Shown here piece by piece: positions 11,559-22,422 of a DNA stretch of 64,000 bases; the stretch's first letter is position 1, and every line of letters begins with the position of its first letter. The notes below the pieces were generated by a model. It searched no databases, was not told the origin of the DNA, and worked only from the letters and a program-made list of their open reading frames with translations. Source of the DNA: Isoetes taiwanensis (lineage: Eukaryota > Streptophyta > Lycopodiopsida > Isoetales > Isoetaceae); the NCBI GenBank assembly GCA_021234155.1, contig JAJEKV010000002.1:31219480-31283479 (forward strand). The letters are read 5' to 3'. Position numbers and translations under genes: made by a program.

Positions 11559-13706
11559 TTTTTAATTTATAAAACAATTTGTTCAACTCATGGATGTATG
11601 TCAAATGCTCCAACCCAAAGGCAAGAATCTCAAAGGTAAGAATTTGAGCAATGCTTTATATAATATTAGAATCTTCTTTTTGATGTTTGCTCTTAAATCA
11701 ACGATTTGCTTAAGTTAATACACTATCACATGTAGCATTAGCAAAAAGATAGTGACAATAAAGAACATGTTTAAAATGTTTCAATACATTTCAATTATGA
11801 TATAAAGTGCCTAGCATACCTATACATTTCAAACGATTTCTTAACCATGCACAATTGATGAAAGGCATTTACAAGAACCATTGACATCACCTTGGGTTTA
11901 CAAATGCCCCCACTAATGCTCAACATCACCACTATTTTATCCAACATGGTGAAAGCAAAAGAAGTAACGTTATAAATCAAAAGCTATGTGATATCAAAAC
12001 TGTCTTTTAGCCCAGCAACTTGCACAATTTTAATATTCTATGCCATGTTGATGGGAGATCCATTGATGTGATAGACAAAAATAATTAACGATCATAAGTC
12101 CTTGACTTCTGCAAGGATTAACATCATTATCTCGGTTTACAATAAGCTCTATAAATAATACAATTCAATGGGCCTTCAATTTATAAGTTGTAGTTAGTTA
12201 TGATTTCATGGCTACACTAAAACATTGGACGTTCCCTTTCTGATGTCTATAAGACACAATACAAGATGGAATACCAGCAAGGCGAAAACTGCAAAAGGTG
12301 AGTCGATTGTCATGAAATAGAAGAAGTGCATGTTATCGAATCTCATTCCTACATTCCTACAACTCCCTCTTCTGACAATCTCAAACAAAAGTACGATCAA
12401 CAACTTCACAGAATCTCTACAACTTCATGGATGCCTATAGTACAAATGATACTTATGTCTGACAATGCCAGACGTACATCTATAAACGATAATCCTGCAT
12501 ACACCGGGCCAACCATTAGAAACCACGTACCATCAACAATCAATTTCACTTGAATTTCATAAAGATATGAACAAATCAATGCGGTGTCATCTACTTTACA
12601 ATTGCCTGAGTATTCAACCCTTCAATTATAAATAACTCCCAATGCTTAAAAGGCATTACACATGTCCAATCACGCCAAAAAAGAGACCAAATATGTGCAA
12701 TAGGAAGAATTATTAACACAGTTCCAATTTTTCTTTGGGCTTTTTACTAAGGATAAAAATATAAATATATAGCTTGGAGTTGAACTAGAAACGTATTCGA
12801 ATTAAAAACATCATACAATACCGTGTATGAAAATGTTTTTATATTTTCCAGTTGTCTTCGACGTGTTCCACCAACTTAGTCCCTCCAATATAAGTAAATC
12901 TTTGCAACTTCATCTTGCTTCAAAAAAATGCAGCTCTCCTCGAAATAAGATAGTAATGCCAGATGCCCATTACATTTCTCTACTGATTCTTTACTTACAT
13001 GGCGTCTTTCACAACAGTATTATCAAAAGACATGACAACTTTTATTTTCCCATTTTTTGACAAATAATTTCTATTCAAGAAGATAATATTTGCCATCACA
13101 TAATCAACTTGAAGCCACTTTCAATACAATTTCAACATTTTTTATGCCCGGTGAGAAGCCCAGCAACGCTAGGCACTTTTTCTAGTAAGAAATAGAAGAT
13201 ATCTTATAATAAAAATTGGACATGTGTAAGAGTTGCTATCATTGGGGCAACTTTGTACCTTACAGTTTGACAAAATCAGGCCTTAAAATATATAATATAT
13301 TTTCTTATATTGAAGGAAACGAGCACCTTAAGGTCCACACACCCCTTAGAATATATTCCAGTCGCATGTGGACGTTAAAAAATCTATTCTTCTATGTAAA
13401 GGACAGTTAGGGGGCGTTCTACCCTGGATGCCAATGAGATATCGCCACCCGGCAATTTTTAGCAGACTTTCTTTACTGAGAAGTACAACTACAAATATTC
13501 TATTTTTTTTTTTTTTATGCGACATCTCTGCTTCGACTATCGTATTGAGGACGCATGGCGCAGAACAACCCCTAACTCTCCTCCACGTTACCGCAGTGCT
13601 GCGCGCCGCCCTGTTTCCACAACAGAAAGGCCACGTAAGTGACTTTTCGTGTATACATAACAAGAACATAGACAAACTTTCATATGTGCTTGCTCATAAC
13701 AAAAAC
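11559..13706. other. AT-rich spacer between copia-1 and the P450
   Basis: No gene could be supported. Short open frames on the minus strand at 11795-11980 and 12212-12409 have no recognisable domain. A T-run of about 15 lies near 13502-13516, roughly 190 bases upstream of the P450 start. No confident promoter element was identified. Confidence 0.5.
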
Positions 13707-15250
13707 ATGGACATCTTCCTTGTGTGCTTGTTGCTTCTTTTTATCTCTTTGATTGCAAAGTTCGTTGCATCATCAAGGAGAAATTTACCTCGGTCGCCAC
13801 CATCTTTGCCTATAATTGGTCATCTATATTTGTTGGGAAATCTCCCTCACCGGTCTCTGCGAGATTTGTCTCTAAAATATGGCCCTCTTATGCATTTCAA
13901 ACTGGGTTCAAAACCCACTTTAGTGGCATCCTCGCCTCACATGGCCAAAACTTTCCTCAAGAACCATGACCAAATTTTTGCATCTAGGCCCAAATCCATC
14001 TTTGGAAAGCTCTTCTTAAACGACCATACCGATTTGGGGCTTGCCCCTTATGGAGACCACTGGCGCCAGATGAGAAAGATCTGTGTCATGGAGCTCTTCA
14101 CTCCTAAGCGAATGGCGGAGACTCTTCATGTGCGCCAGAATGAGATTCTTTCTATGGTGAGTTTAATCCGAAAGGAAAGCGAAGCCGGTAAGATTATCAA
14201 TTTGAATCATGTGCTTTCTGATTTATCCACACGGGTAATCACTCAAATAGCATTAGGAGGCAAGATTTTTTGAATCTCAAAGTGAAGCAGAGTATTTCAG
14301 AGAATTAAGTAGGGAATCATTTATTCTGGCTGGTGTTTTCAACCTTGGGGATTATTTGCCTTTTCTATCATGGCTTGATCTTCAGGGCTACCAGGAGCGG
14401 ACAAAAAGAGCTCATAAAAAATGGATGCATTATTACAAAATATTATCTATGAACATATGCAGAAATCTGCAGGTCAGAAACAAGACCTGCTGGATGTGCT
14501 TCTTGCAACTGAGACTGACATAGATGGGATGCTTAGCCATGACAAGATTAAAGCCATTCTTAAGGTAATCAGTGTTTGTTCCCCAAGAATAATGGTTTTA
14601 CACTGCTTGCATGTTTGCTTAAGTATTCTGTCTATGAAGTGCAGAATATACTGACTGGAGGGACAGATACTACAGCAATAACTGTAGAATGGGCACTGGC
14701 AGAGCTTCTTCGATTTCCTCACATGTTAAAAAAGGCTCAGAATGAGATAGACTCAGTTGTTGGAATGAAGGGAATGGTTGAGGAATCAGACCTCTCAAGT
14801 TTGGACTTTTTAAATTGTGTTGTGAAAGAGACCTTCAGGTTGCATCCTGCAGCTCCTCTTCTTGTGCCTCACGAATCTACAGAAGATTGCACTGTAGAGG
14901 GCTTTGAAATACCAAAGCAAACCACATTGCTAGTGAATGTATGGGCAATAGGAAGAGATCCCAATACATGGGACGAGCCTGAAGTGTTCAATCCAGACAG
15001 ATTTTTAGGAAGCAGCAAGGATGTGAAGGGCAAAGATTTTGATGTGCTGCCATTTGGATCAGGTAGAAGAATGTGTCCTGCGTGGAGTATGGCTATTTGC
15101 ATGATCCAATTAACTCTGGCAAATCTGCTTCAGAAGTTCAATTGGAGCCTTCCTTCAGGTCAGTCTGCCCAAGATCTGGACATGAGTGAATTATTTGGGT
15201 TATCTTTGCCAAGAGCTATACCTTTGCAAGCCATATCTGTTCCTCGTTGA
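13707..15250 (+). CDS. A-type (CYP71-clan) cytochrome P450, two exons, with two homopolymer frameshifts
   Basis: Exon 1 is 13707-14564 and exon 2 is 14645-15250, about 487 residues, normal for the family. Seen in order: a hydrophobic N-terminal anchor (FLVCLLLLFISLI); a proline-rich hinge (LPRSPPSLPIIGH); the C-helix WRQMRK; the I-helix oxygen-binding motif TGGTDTT; the K-helix ETFRLHP (ExxR); the FNPDRF PERF-type motif; and the heme loop PFGSGRRMCPA with the ligand Cys. Ala follows Pro in the heme loop where Gly is usual. It would be an ER-bound mono-oxygenase of specialised metabolism; the substrate is unknown. The ATG at 13707 was chosen because it begins the membrane anchor. The frame stays open upstream to 13368, but without P450 character. 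The frame shifts at T6 (14266-14271) and back at A6 (14416-14421). Between them the other frame reads as P450 (FESQSEAEYFREL). This is either a young pseudogene or a sequencing error. Polyadenylation-like AATAAA strings follow the stop. Confidence 0.9.
14565..14644 (+). other. P450 intron, 80 bp
   Basis: Begins GTAATC and ends GTGCAG, splitting the protein just before NILTGGTDTT. This is the location of the single intron typical of plant A-type P450s. Joining the exons keeps the frame. Confidence 0.9.
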
Positions 15251-16490
15251 CTAACTTGCCTTGTGACTAATTGTAAGCGTGATGTGATACAGAGAATAAA
15301 AACTATGTTATTATCAATCTCTTTTGTTGAAATAAATAAAGCAACTTTTCAGAGGGTATGCCACTTGATCAATATATTAGAGATCTGGCTGTAGCATATG
15401 GCCTCAGTATGCATCTATAACTTCCGTCCTCATATGGCCGTTCAGCTTCCGTCCTCATATGGCCAAGACTTGCCTTGCTTCTTTTTCAAAAGTTTGTTGT
15501 TCAAATGGCATTTGGTGGAAGCCTCCATTTTTGAAAACCCTTTTAAATATGATCACGTGCATATAACATTTGGGCCATTGTCTTGTCTTCTTTGTCAAAT
15601 CTAATACTCTTCAAACACGGCATGTCTTAGTTACATGTCTTTGAATCTGAGTTGGAATATGAGTTTAGGAAAATCAACCGATCTTGAGTGGGCCCTAACG
15701 TCTCTAAGGTTTTACACCGCACCCCATAGGCATCGCTCAATTATATCGGGCCGGTTCTATCAATATTGAACTTGTTTAGTATTTTGCGCCTCTTGTTGGG
15801 TCCCATAGGCCAATTAGTCTCCGTGGACGATAAAAACTCTATTCTATTCTATATATTCCATTTTTGGGGCAGGGTCTAACACAGACTTAAACTGTTGCAT
15901 AGAGCATCATAATCTTTCTTTCTTTTATATATCATACTCTCATAATCCCCATGCTTTCACTTGACTTACAATAATAATAGTGTTACTGCATTATGGGTCA
16001 GCAGTGAGTTGTAAATAAGTAAGAAATGTTTTGTACCAATATAATAAGTGGGTCTCTATTATTTCCGGTGGTGCATTTTGGAGGCAGCCACATCATATGC
16101 TCCAATTCTAGGGAATGATAATCTGCAGGATCCATCTGCAAAAATCATCTCAGCAGGTCAAGAACAGCTCGAAGATTTCAGGTTTCAACAGGTAAAAGAT
16201 CTCAGAGCGCTCCCCACTTATGATATTGTAAGGGTAATACAATTGGTCCAAGGTTCCTGGTTTGCAGCTCCCAGCTAACACTGGTTGCTACCAAACCAAG
16301 AATCCTTTCCCAGTTGCATTACTTTTATACATCATCAGACGAGGCACTTACAAATTCTCATTGGAAGGATTTTTTATTTTACGTCTCTTTACTATATGTC
16401 TTGCAAAGCCATGTCTGGTTAATAAGGATTATATTTGAAGGTCAATCACTTTGGCTATGGATCTTTCTTTTCATCTCCTCCTCTTCCCCT
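15251..16490. other. Spacer downstream of the P450
   Basis: Contains AATAAA-type signals at about 15293 and 15330 that may serve the P450. The open frame at 16048-16278 has no recognisable motif. A 20-base block (CTTCCGTCCTCATATGGCC) occurs twice, at about 15421 and 15447. Nothing else was recognised. Confidence 0.5.
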
Positions 16491-16770
16491 TTACTATACA
16501 AGAAAAAGGTACCTATAGTGTCTAAAGTAACGTCAAAATTTTTGACACAAGCTGAACCTGTCAAACCCCAATTATTGTCACAATCTTGACGCAATACTTG
16601 TCGTGATCATTTGTCACAAATACGCCACAATAGCGTCAACAGTTGTGTCAAGTTTGTGGCTTCAATTTCTGTCATAATGTTGATGCAAAGTCAAATTCCA
16701 GCTACATCGTAATCTAGAAGATGTCAAACTTGTGACAATATCTTTACAACAATTGTGACAAATAAACAAA
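16491..16770. mobile_element. CACTA-like terminal/subterminal region (tentative)
   Basis: The block opens with TACTATACAAGAAAAAGG, close to the CACTACAAGAAAA end common in plant CACTA transposons. It then carries a dense run of short TTGACRCAA / TTGTGACA motifs in both orientations (at least ten in 250 bases), as in CACTA subterminal protein-binding arrays. The first C of CACTA is lost, and no matching right end or transposase was found, so this is a fragment or a look-alike. Confidence 0.4.
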
Positions 16771-17125
16771 ACCTATCCTTCCTATTATAAGGCAGATACA
16801 TTTTTCTGCCCGCGTCTAATATCTTCCTTACAAATTATATTGGCATGACGCGTTGTGATTTGGGCATTTATTGCAGATTATGCATTTATGGCAGAGTGTC
16901 TATCAGGTATGGGTCGGAGGTTGACCCGCGATGCTGGCGGTTAGGCATTTAACCTAGAGTGTCGAGGAGCCGCGATGATGGCGATTAGGCATTCGATGAG
17001 GCGCTCTATTGGATGTGATGCTGATCCAGTTGCATCAGGTAAGTTCTCTGAACTTTGATCAGCTATTGTCAGGTCGTTGTTGGACCAGGTATGCACCCGG
17101 TAATTGCTGGAATAATGGATGCAAC

Positions 17126-17412
17126 GTGGGCTAATCGGCCTTCATTTAGAATCTGAATCTTTGTTAATTTATGGTACGGACATCTAAATCTCTCATGGAT
17201 TACGGGAATATATCTTAGATAATTATTAGATGATCATATGATTACATGATAAGAATGCATTTATATGTAGATCCTTATGGTTTGTGGGCTAATCGGCCTC
17301 CATTTAGGTCCGAATCTTTGTTAGCTTATGGTGTGGACATCTAAATCCCTAATGGATTACTGGGGAATATATCTTAGATAATCATATGATTACATGATAA
17401 GAATGCATTTAT
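17126..17412. repeat. ~150-bp imperfect direct duplication
   Basis: Copies 17126-17275 and 17284-17412 both begin GTGGGCTAATCGGCC. Both contain GGAATATATCTTAGATAAT and end with AAGAATGCATTTAT. Confidence 0.9.
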
Positions 17413-17645
17413 GGTCCTTTTATCCGGGAGGTATATATGGAGGAGATGAGTTAACGGTTGGTTGCATATCGATGGAGCGATCTATTCCTTGCAAAGTCCG
17501 CAACAAGAGAAAGAAAAAGAGAGGTGGCTTCTTTGCTCGTTGGATGGATCATTTGATTCGGATGCAAAAAGAATTAAACTTGATGAACCCGACTATAGTT
17601 GAGTCTTGGTTTCTTGATTGTGAGGGTGATAGAGAGTGTTGGTAG
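17394..17645 (+). CDS. Unrecognised small ORF, 83 aa
   Basis: The ORF begins inside the end of the second copy of the 17-kb duplication. It has a lysine-rich basic cluster (RNKRKKKRG) followed by a Trp-containing stretch. An internal ATG near 17470 (MERSIPCKV) is an equally possible start. No family was recognised. It could be a chance frame; the next ORF follows 51 bases later in a different frame. Confidence 0.2.
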   Translation: MIRMHLWSFYPGGIYGGDELTVGCISMERSIPCKVRNKRKKKRGGFFARWMDHLIRMQKELNLMNPTIVESWFLDCEGDRECW

Positions 17646-17696
17646 TTGTATTCCACACGAATGTAATGATGTAAAAAGAATTGATGTTCTGAAGAG

Positions 17697-17978
17697 TTGG
17701 TTGTTGATAAGGAGAGTGATCCGTCGATGAAGGAAATGTGTTTGATCTCCCTTTTGAATTGCCTGGAAATGTTGGATCGTTTGAATTATGTGATTTTACG
17801 AAAGATAGTCCCTACATTTGTGCTTCCATATATGTTTGGTTATCACAGTTTGCATGTGTGTAATAGCTGTCTTTGCTTCGTCCTCGATGATGAAGTCGAT
17901 GAGTATGGACGTTGTAAGCGTTGTATTAAGGAACCAGCTGACAGTTCTTCGTATTGGTTTGTAAATAATATGGATTAG
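17697..17978 (+). CDS. Unrecognised ORF with two CxxC pairs, 93 aa
   Basis: The N-terminal half is Leu-rich and may be helical (LISLLNCLEMLDRLNYVIL). The C-terminal half has CNSCLCF, about 15 residues including acidic DDEVDEYG, then CKRC. This spacing resembles a small zinc ribbon. No database family could be named. It may be a transposon remnant or a chance frame. The neighbouring 17394-17645 ORF is on the same strand but in another frame. Confidence 0.3.
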   Translation: MVVDKESDPSMKEMCLISLLNCLEMLDRLNYVILRKIVPTFVLPYMFGYHSLHVCNSCLCFVLDDEVDEYGRCKRCIKEPADSSSYWFVNNMD

Positions 17979-18756
17979 TGTTGATGTCTCTGTTTGTAAA
18001 AGCTGTGAATATGGGAGCTGTATATCTATCATCCTTTTTCCTTCTTATGTAAGGCAATGTCCGATGTAAAGTATAAAATACAACGTGCGTGTTTGTAATA
18101 ATAATATAATTAGGAATCGTTATGTATATACGTGGCTGGTTTACAATCCATATCGTTTTTTGTATGATTCATACGACATTTGTGTTGGAATATCAGAGTT
18201 AGTTTTTCCGTTTTGAATTCATGTTACTTTTATGGATGGGAAATTCATGGCAGATTAATAAATTCAAATGGGTTACCAACAAGCGGGCTGATGCATTATT
18301 TTGGACTTGTGAATTTTCAGTGTGAATTTGAAGCAGAATATGCCATGGAAGAATTTGGTCAGAACCCATTCCTTAAAGATGTGCAGCCTCTTACTTTTGG
18401 AAGAACCCATTGAAGAAACAAGCAATATGGTAATTTAAAATAGTTGATCTTCTAGTGCATTCGTCTCTGAAGTCTGAGGCCGGCAAGATAGGTATCCTTG
18501 GTAGACGACTCTGACCTGCTTTTCACTTATTTCCCATCGGATCTGCAGATGCCTACAACTGCTAAAGCTTAGTGGCTGCTTTTATGTCAAAGTTTGATGC
18601 CAGCTGAGAAAAATGCCTCAAATTAAACAGGTGGAGTGTCATTTGAGGCTAGCTGCAGAGAAGGTAATATATTTCCTTAACCCTTATATTAATAGTAGAT
18701 TGATTGAGCTGAAAATATTATTTGGTGTTAATGACATATATTGGGTAATGGCAAGC
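17979..18756. other. AT-rich spacer before the DUR3 repeat cluster
   Basis: No gene was recognised. The frame at 18180-18413 has no clear motif. Confidence 0.4.
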
Positions 18757-19082
18757 AATGTACTTTGACACTAGAAAGTCGTTTTGCAGGTTTTAGCCCT
18801 GGGCATGGCCTATCAGAGAGCCACATATCATCATCGTCAACATCCACCAGTGTGTCAGCTGCACAAGAGATAGTATACTGCCAGTTTGTCTAGAATAAGT
18901 GAATTCAGTTCGTTTGTAGAGAGCAGAGAGTAGAATTGAAGACAACATTTTCCCTCGATCAACCAATCAGTATTTTTCAGTGAAAATGATCTTTGTAGTC
19001 TTCAACAAAATGTGGATGGTCTGAGGCCGAGTTGTTGGAGGCACAATGCTCATTTTTTATGCCGAATAATTTGCCAGTGTCG
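18757..19082 (+). repeat. DUR3-locus repeat R1, copy 1
   Basis: Starts AATGTACTTTGACACTAGAA, contains CCCTGGGCATGGCCTATCAG and runs to TTTGCCAGTGT. It recurs at 20002-20328 and 21673-21988 with few differences. Confidence 0.9.
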
Positions 19083-19411
19083 TTGTATCTCAAGTACTTT
19101 TGCTCTCGTTTTTTTCTAGCACAGTAAAGAATAATTTAAATGTAGATCTAGTTGTAGATGTTGTTGTCTTCCATTTTCTTGGCAGACAATTGGTGTTATT
19201 TATCTTAATTATTCTCTTTGAAACAAAGTGGACATGGGCTGCAACAATATTGCGAAGCTCAGATGTGGCTTGGCAGTATATGGAGTCAGCGGGCCTTTCT
19301 GGTATGCCAGTGGTGCAACCATTCAGGTGATGGATCTTGCCTTCACTTTGCCTTATAACTTTTTCATAACACTTCCGATGTCTTACTTGTTATAGGGGTA
19401 GATTATATGTA
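19083..19411 (+). repeat. DUR3-locus repeat R2, copy 1 (carries DUR3 exon copy)
   Basis: Intron sequence starting around TACTTTTGCTCTCG, then the DUR3 exon 19229-19326, then downstream intron to about GATTATATG. It closely matches 19684-19986 and 20330-20651. Confidence 0.9.
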
Positions 19412-19683
19412 TGACGAATGTACTTTGACACTAGAACGTCAGCAAGGTGTTGGGTATGGTGTTGTCTTGGGTTTCAGAGCATTCTTTGCATCTTTCACTT
19501 CCTTCTTGGTATTAAAATTTTTTTTGGGCTTAAACTGAATTTCACAAATAGAATATGTTCATTGGCTGATAGTTGATCTTCATAGGTATGGCTGGAGAAA
19601 GAATATGTGGGAGCCAAGCACAATTCTGAGTGGTTTAACACTGCTGGTCGTTCTATAAAGGGTGGTTTCATTGGCAGTGTTGT

Positions 19684-19986
19684 TGTATCTCAGGTACTTT
19701 TGCTCTCTTTTTTTTCTAGCACACTAAGGAATAATTTAAATGTAGATCTAGTTGTAGTTGTTGTTGTCTTCCATTTTCTTGACAGACAATTGGTGTTATT
19801 TATCTTAATGATTCTCTTTGAAACAAAGTGGACATGGGCTGCAACAATATTGCGAAGCTCAGATGTGGCTTGGCAGTATATGGAGTCAGCGGGCCTTTCT
19901 GATATGCCAGTGGTGCAACCATTCAGGTGATGGATCTTGCCTTCACTTTGCCTTATAACTTTTTCATAACACTTCCGATGTCTTAC
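19684..19986 (+). repeat. DUR3-locus repeat R2, copy 2
   Basis: This copy is continuous with the intact upstream DUR3 exon (19586-19693), so it marks the ancestral position. It ends TCTTAC and lacks about 23 bases present at the end of copies 1 and 3. Confidence 0.9.
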
Positions 19987-20001
19987 ATTAAAGAAAACAT
20001 G

Positions 20002-20328
20002 ACGAATGTACTTTGACACTAGAAAGTCGTTTTGCAGGTTTTAGCCCTGGGCATGGCCTATCAGAGAGCCACATATCATCATCGTCAACATCCACCAATT
20101 ATCACCGCACAAGAGATAGTATATCTTGCCGGTTTGTCTAGAATAAGTGAATTCAGTTCGTTTATAGAGAGTAGAGAGTAGAATTGAAGACAACATTTTC
20201 CCTCGATCAACCAATCAGTATTTTTCAGTGAAAAATGATCTTTGTAGTCTTCAACAAAATGTGGATGGTCTAAGGCCGAGTTGTTGGAGGCACAATGCTC
20301 ATTTTTTATGCCGAATAATTTGCCAGTG
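20002..20328 (+). repeat. DUR3-locus repeat R1, copy 2
   Basis: Matches 18757-19082. It joins R2 copy 3 directly at TTTGCCAGTGATCTCAG. Confidence 0.9.
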
Positions 20329-20329
20329 A

Positions 20330-20651
20330 TCTCAGGTACTTTTGCTCTCGTTTTTTTCTAGCACAGTAAAGAATAATTTAAATGTAGATCTAGTTGTAGA
20401 TGTTGTTGTCTTCCATTTTCTTGGCAGACAATTGGTGTCATTTATCTTAATGATTCTCTTTGAAACAAAGTGGACATGGGCTACAACAATATTGCGAAGC
20501 TCAGATGTGGCTTGGCAGTATATGGAGTCAGCAGGCCTTTCTGGTATGCCAGTGGTGCAACTATTCAGGTGATGGATCTTGCCTTCACTTTGCCTTATAA
20601 CTTTTTCATAACACTTCCGATGTCTTACTTGTTATAGGGGTAGATTATATG
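20330..20651 (+). repeat. DUR3-locus repeat R2, copy 3
   Basis: Matches R2 copies 1 and 2 and carries DUR3 exon copy 20471-20568. It is interrupted at its end by the TIR element. Confidence 0.9.
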
Positions 20652-20655
20652 TTAA

Positions 20656-21659
20656 CACTAGAGTTGTCCCTTGATGAACCCAAATGGGTTCATTCGTACA
20701 CTTTTTTTGAAATTCTATTATAGCTCCGAGATAAAGAATTTGTCTACATACTCACAATATGTTGTCCTCCATGACTGTACATATAAGGAAAAATTTATGA
20801 AAAATATAGAAAGCTTCTATTACCAGCCGTAATGTGGAGCCGAATGCAAAGGGGTCAAGTTTATTCTCAAAGTCTTTAACATTTCTCACATTATTTTGCA
20901 AATATGATTTTTCCTAAGGAATTTTAATTCTTTCATTTTGTAGTTCATGATATGAGAAATCTATCACAAGAAGAATTAGAAAAATCTATGGTAGAATTTT
21001 TGAGAAATAATTCCTTAAAGTTTGAAGTTCAGAAGTTATTTATGGACCCAGTTAGGTCCCCCGAGTGTTAAAATTTTGAAAATTCATAGTACTACTCCAC
21101 TTTTTGAAAAAATGAAATCCATTTAGTAAGACATGTAGTAGTTAGTATCTATCTCCATTGAAAAATAATAGTATCTTCATATTCTTATTCTATTTCAAAT
21201 ATCATGGATATGAAATAGTTCCTGGATGTCTGTTTTTCAGAAATTTCTTAGGGACCCGACTGGGTCATTCAAGGATTGAAATTATGATTTGCTCATTGAT
21301 ATGTCAAGTTTGTATGAAATCACATGAAATTTGAAAAATGAGTAGCATTTATAGGCTACGTTCATAGAAAATTAATGTTATCTTGAAATTTGTATTCCAT
21401 GTTGAGTGTCATAAGATTATAACATATCATCGAAACCATTGAATTGAGTGTATTTCAAGGTGCGATTTGTGCCAAACTTGTGAAGAATTTGATTTTGCTA
21501 TTGAATATGGTGGTACAACTTCGAGTTAGTTTTACAATTCAGGTGTTCATATTTAAAATCTCATAAGTATCATGAAGAACTAGTCCCTAATATGGAGAAG
21601 GGATTGAGGGACCCACACGGGTTGATAAACCCAAACAGGTCCCTGAGACAACTCTAGTG
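20656..21659. mobile_element. 1-kb non-coding TIR transposon flanked by TTAA
   Basis: Ends CACTAGAGTTGTC and GACAACTCTAGTG are perfect 13-bp inverted repeats. Both ends are bordered by TTAA (20652-20655, 21660-21663). Comparison with the sister repeats suggests an empty site GTTAAAG. Either a TTAA duplication (piggyBac-like) or a TA duplication with the TIR extended by one base (mariner-like) fits. The interior is AT-rich with no transposase, so it is non-autonomous. It has four internal near-palindromes of the form GGACCC-spacer-GGGTCC, at about 20675-20690, 21054-21070, 21251-21266 and 21608-21645. Confidence 0.8.
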
Positions 21660-21672
21660 TTAAAGAAAACAT

Positions 21673-21988
21673 GACGAATGTACTTTGACACTAGAACGTC
21701 GTTTTGCAGGTTTTAGCCCTGGGCGTGGCCTATCAGAGAGCCACATATCATCATCGTCAACATCCACCAGTTTGTCAGCTGCACAAGAGATAGTATACTG
21801 CCAGTTTGTCTAGAATAAGTGAATTCAGTTCGTTTGTAGAGAGCAGAGAGTGGAATTGAAGACAACATTTTCCCTCGATCAACCAATCAGTATTTTTCAG
21901 TGAAAAATGATCTTTGTAGTCTTCAACAAAATGTGGATGGTCTGAGGCCGAGTTGTTGGAGGCACAATGCTCATTTTTATGCCGAAAA
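21673..21988 (+). repeat. DUR3-locus repeat R1, copy 3
   Basis: Matches the other R1 copies up to TTTTTATGCCGAA, then diverges. Confidence 0.9.
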
Positions 21989-22272
21989 CAAAATTTTGGC
22001 CGAGACCAATGCCAAAGAAAATAGCTATTCTATTCATGAAGTCGATCGCATTAAGTCCTCGCTGTATTGTCTGTTTGGTTCGGCCTTTGAGCCTCATGGT
22101 GGGCAGATTTGTTGTTTGGTTTGATCTTTGAGCCTCCCTCATGGTGGGGCAGTTTTGTTGTTCCATTGGGGATCGACTTTTAATAATGTTTGCCTAATTT
22201 GTTTTTTATGTTGTAAGCATATTACAGACTAAGAGGGGCTTTGTATTATATCGCAAACAGTGGTCGGCAGAC

Positions 22273-22422
22273 CTTTGAAACCCCATCGAAAATTTCGTGA
22301 CGTTTCTTCAAATAGTTAGATATTTTGACTTCCCAAAGGAAATTTGTCTTTGAAACCCCATCGAAAATTTCGTGACGTTTCTTCAAATAGTTAGATATTT
22401 TGACTTCCCAAAGGAAATTTGT
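22273..22422. repeat. Perfect 2 x 75-bp tandem duplication
   Basis: 22273-22347 and 22348-22422 appear identical by eye (CTTTGAAACCCCATCGAAAA ... GGAAATTTGT). It lies in a large intron-like part of the DUR3 pseudogene. Identity implies a recent event or an assembly artefact. Confidence 0.93.

Noticed and set aside
13368-13706. In-frame extension upstream of the P450 start
   Set aside because: The frame is open but the sequence has no P450 character, and the Met at 13707 starts a standard membrane anchor.
20656-21659. Assignment of the TIR element to the CACTA superfamily because its end reads CACTAG
   Set aside because: CACTA elements make 3-bp target duplications. The flanks (TAA left, TTA right) are not a direct 3-bp repeat, whereas TA or TTAA fits.
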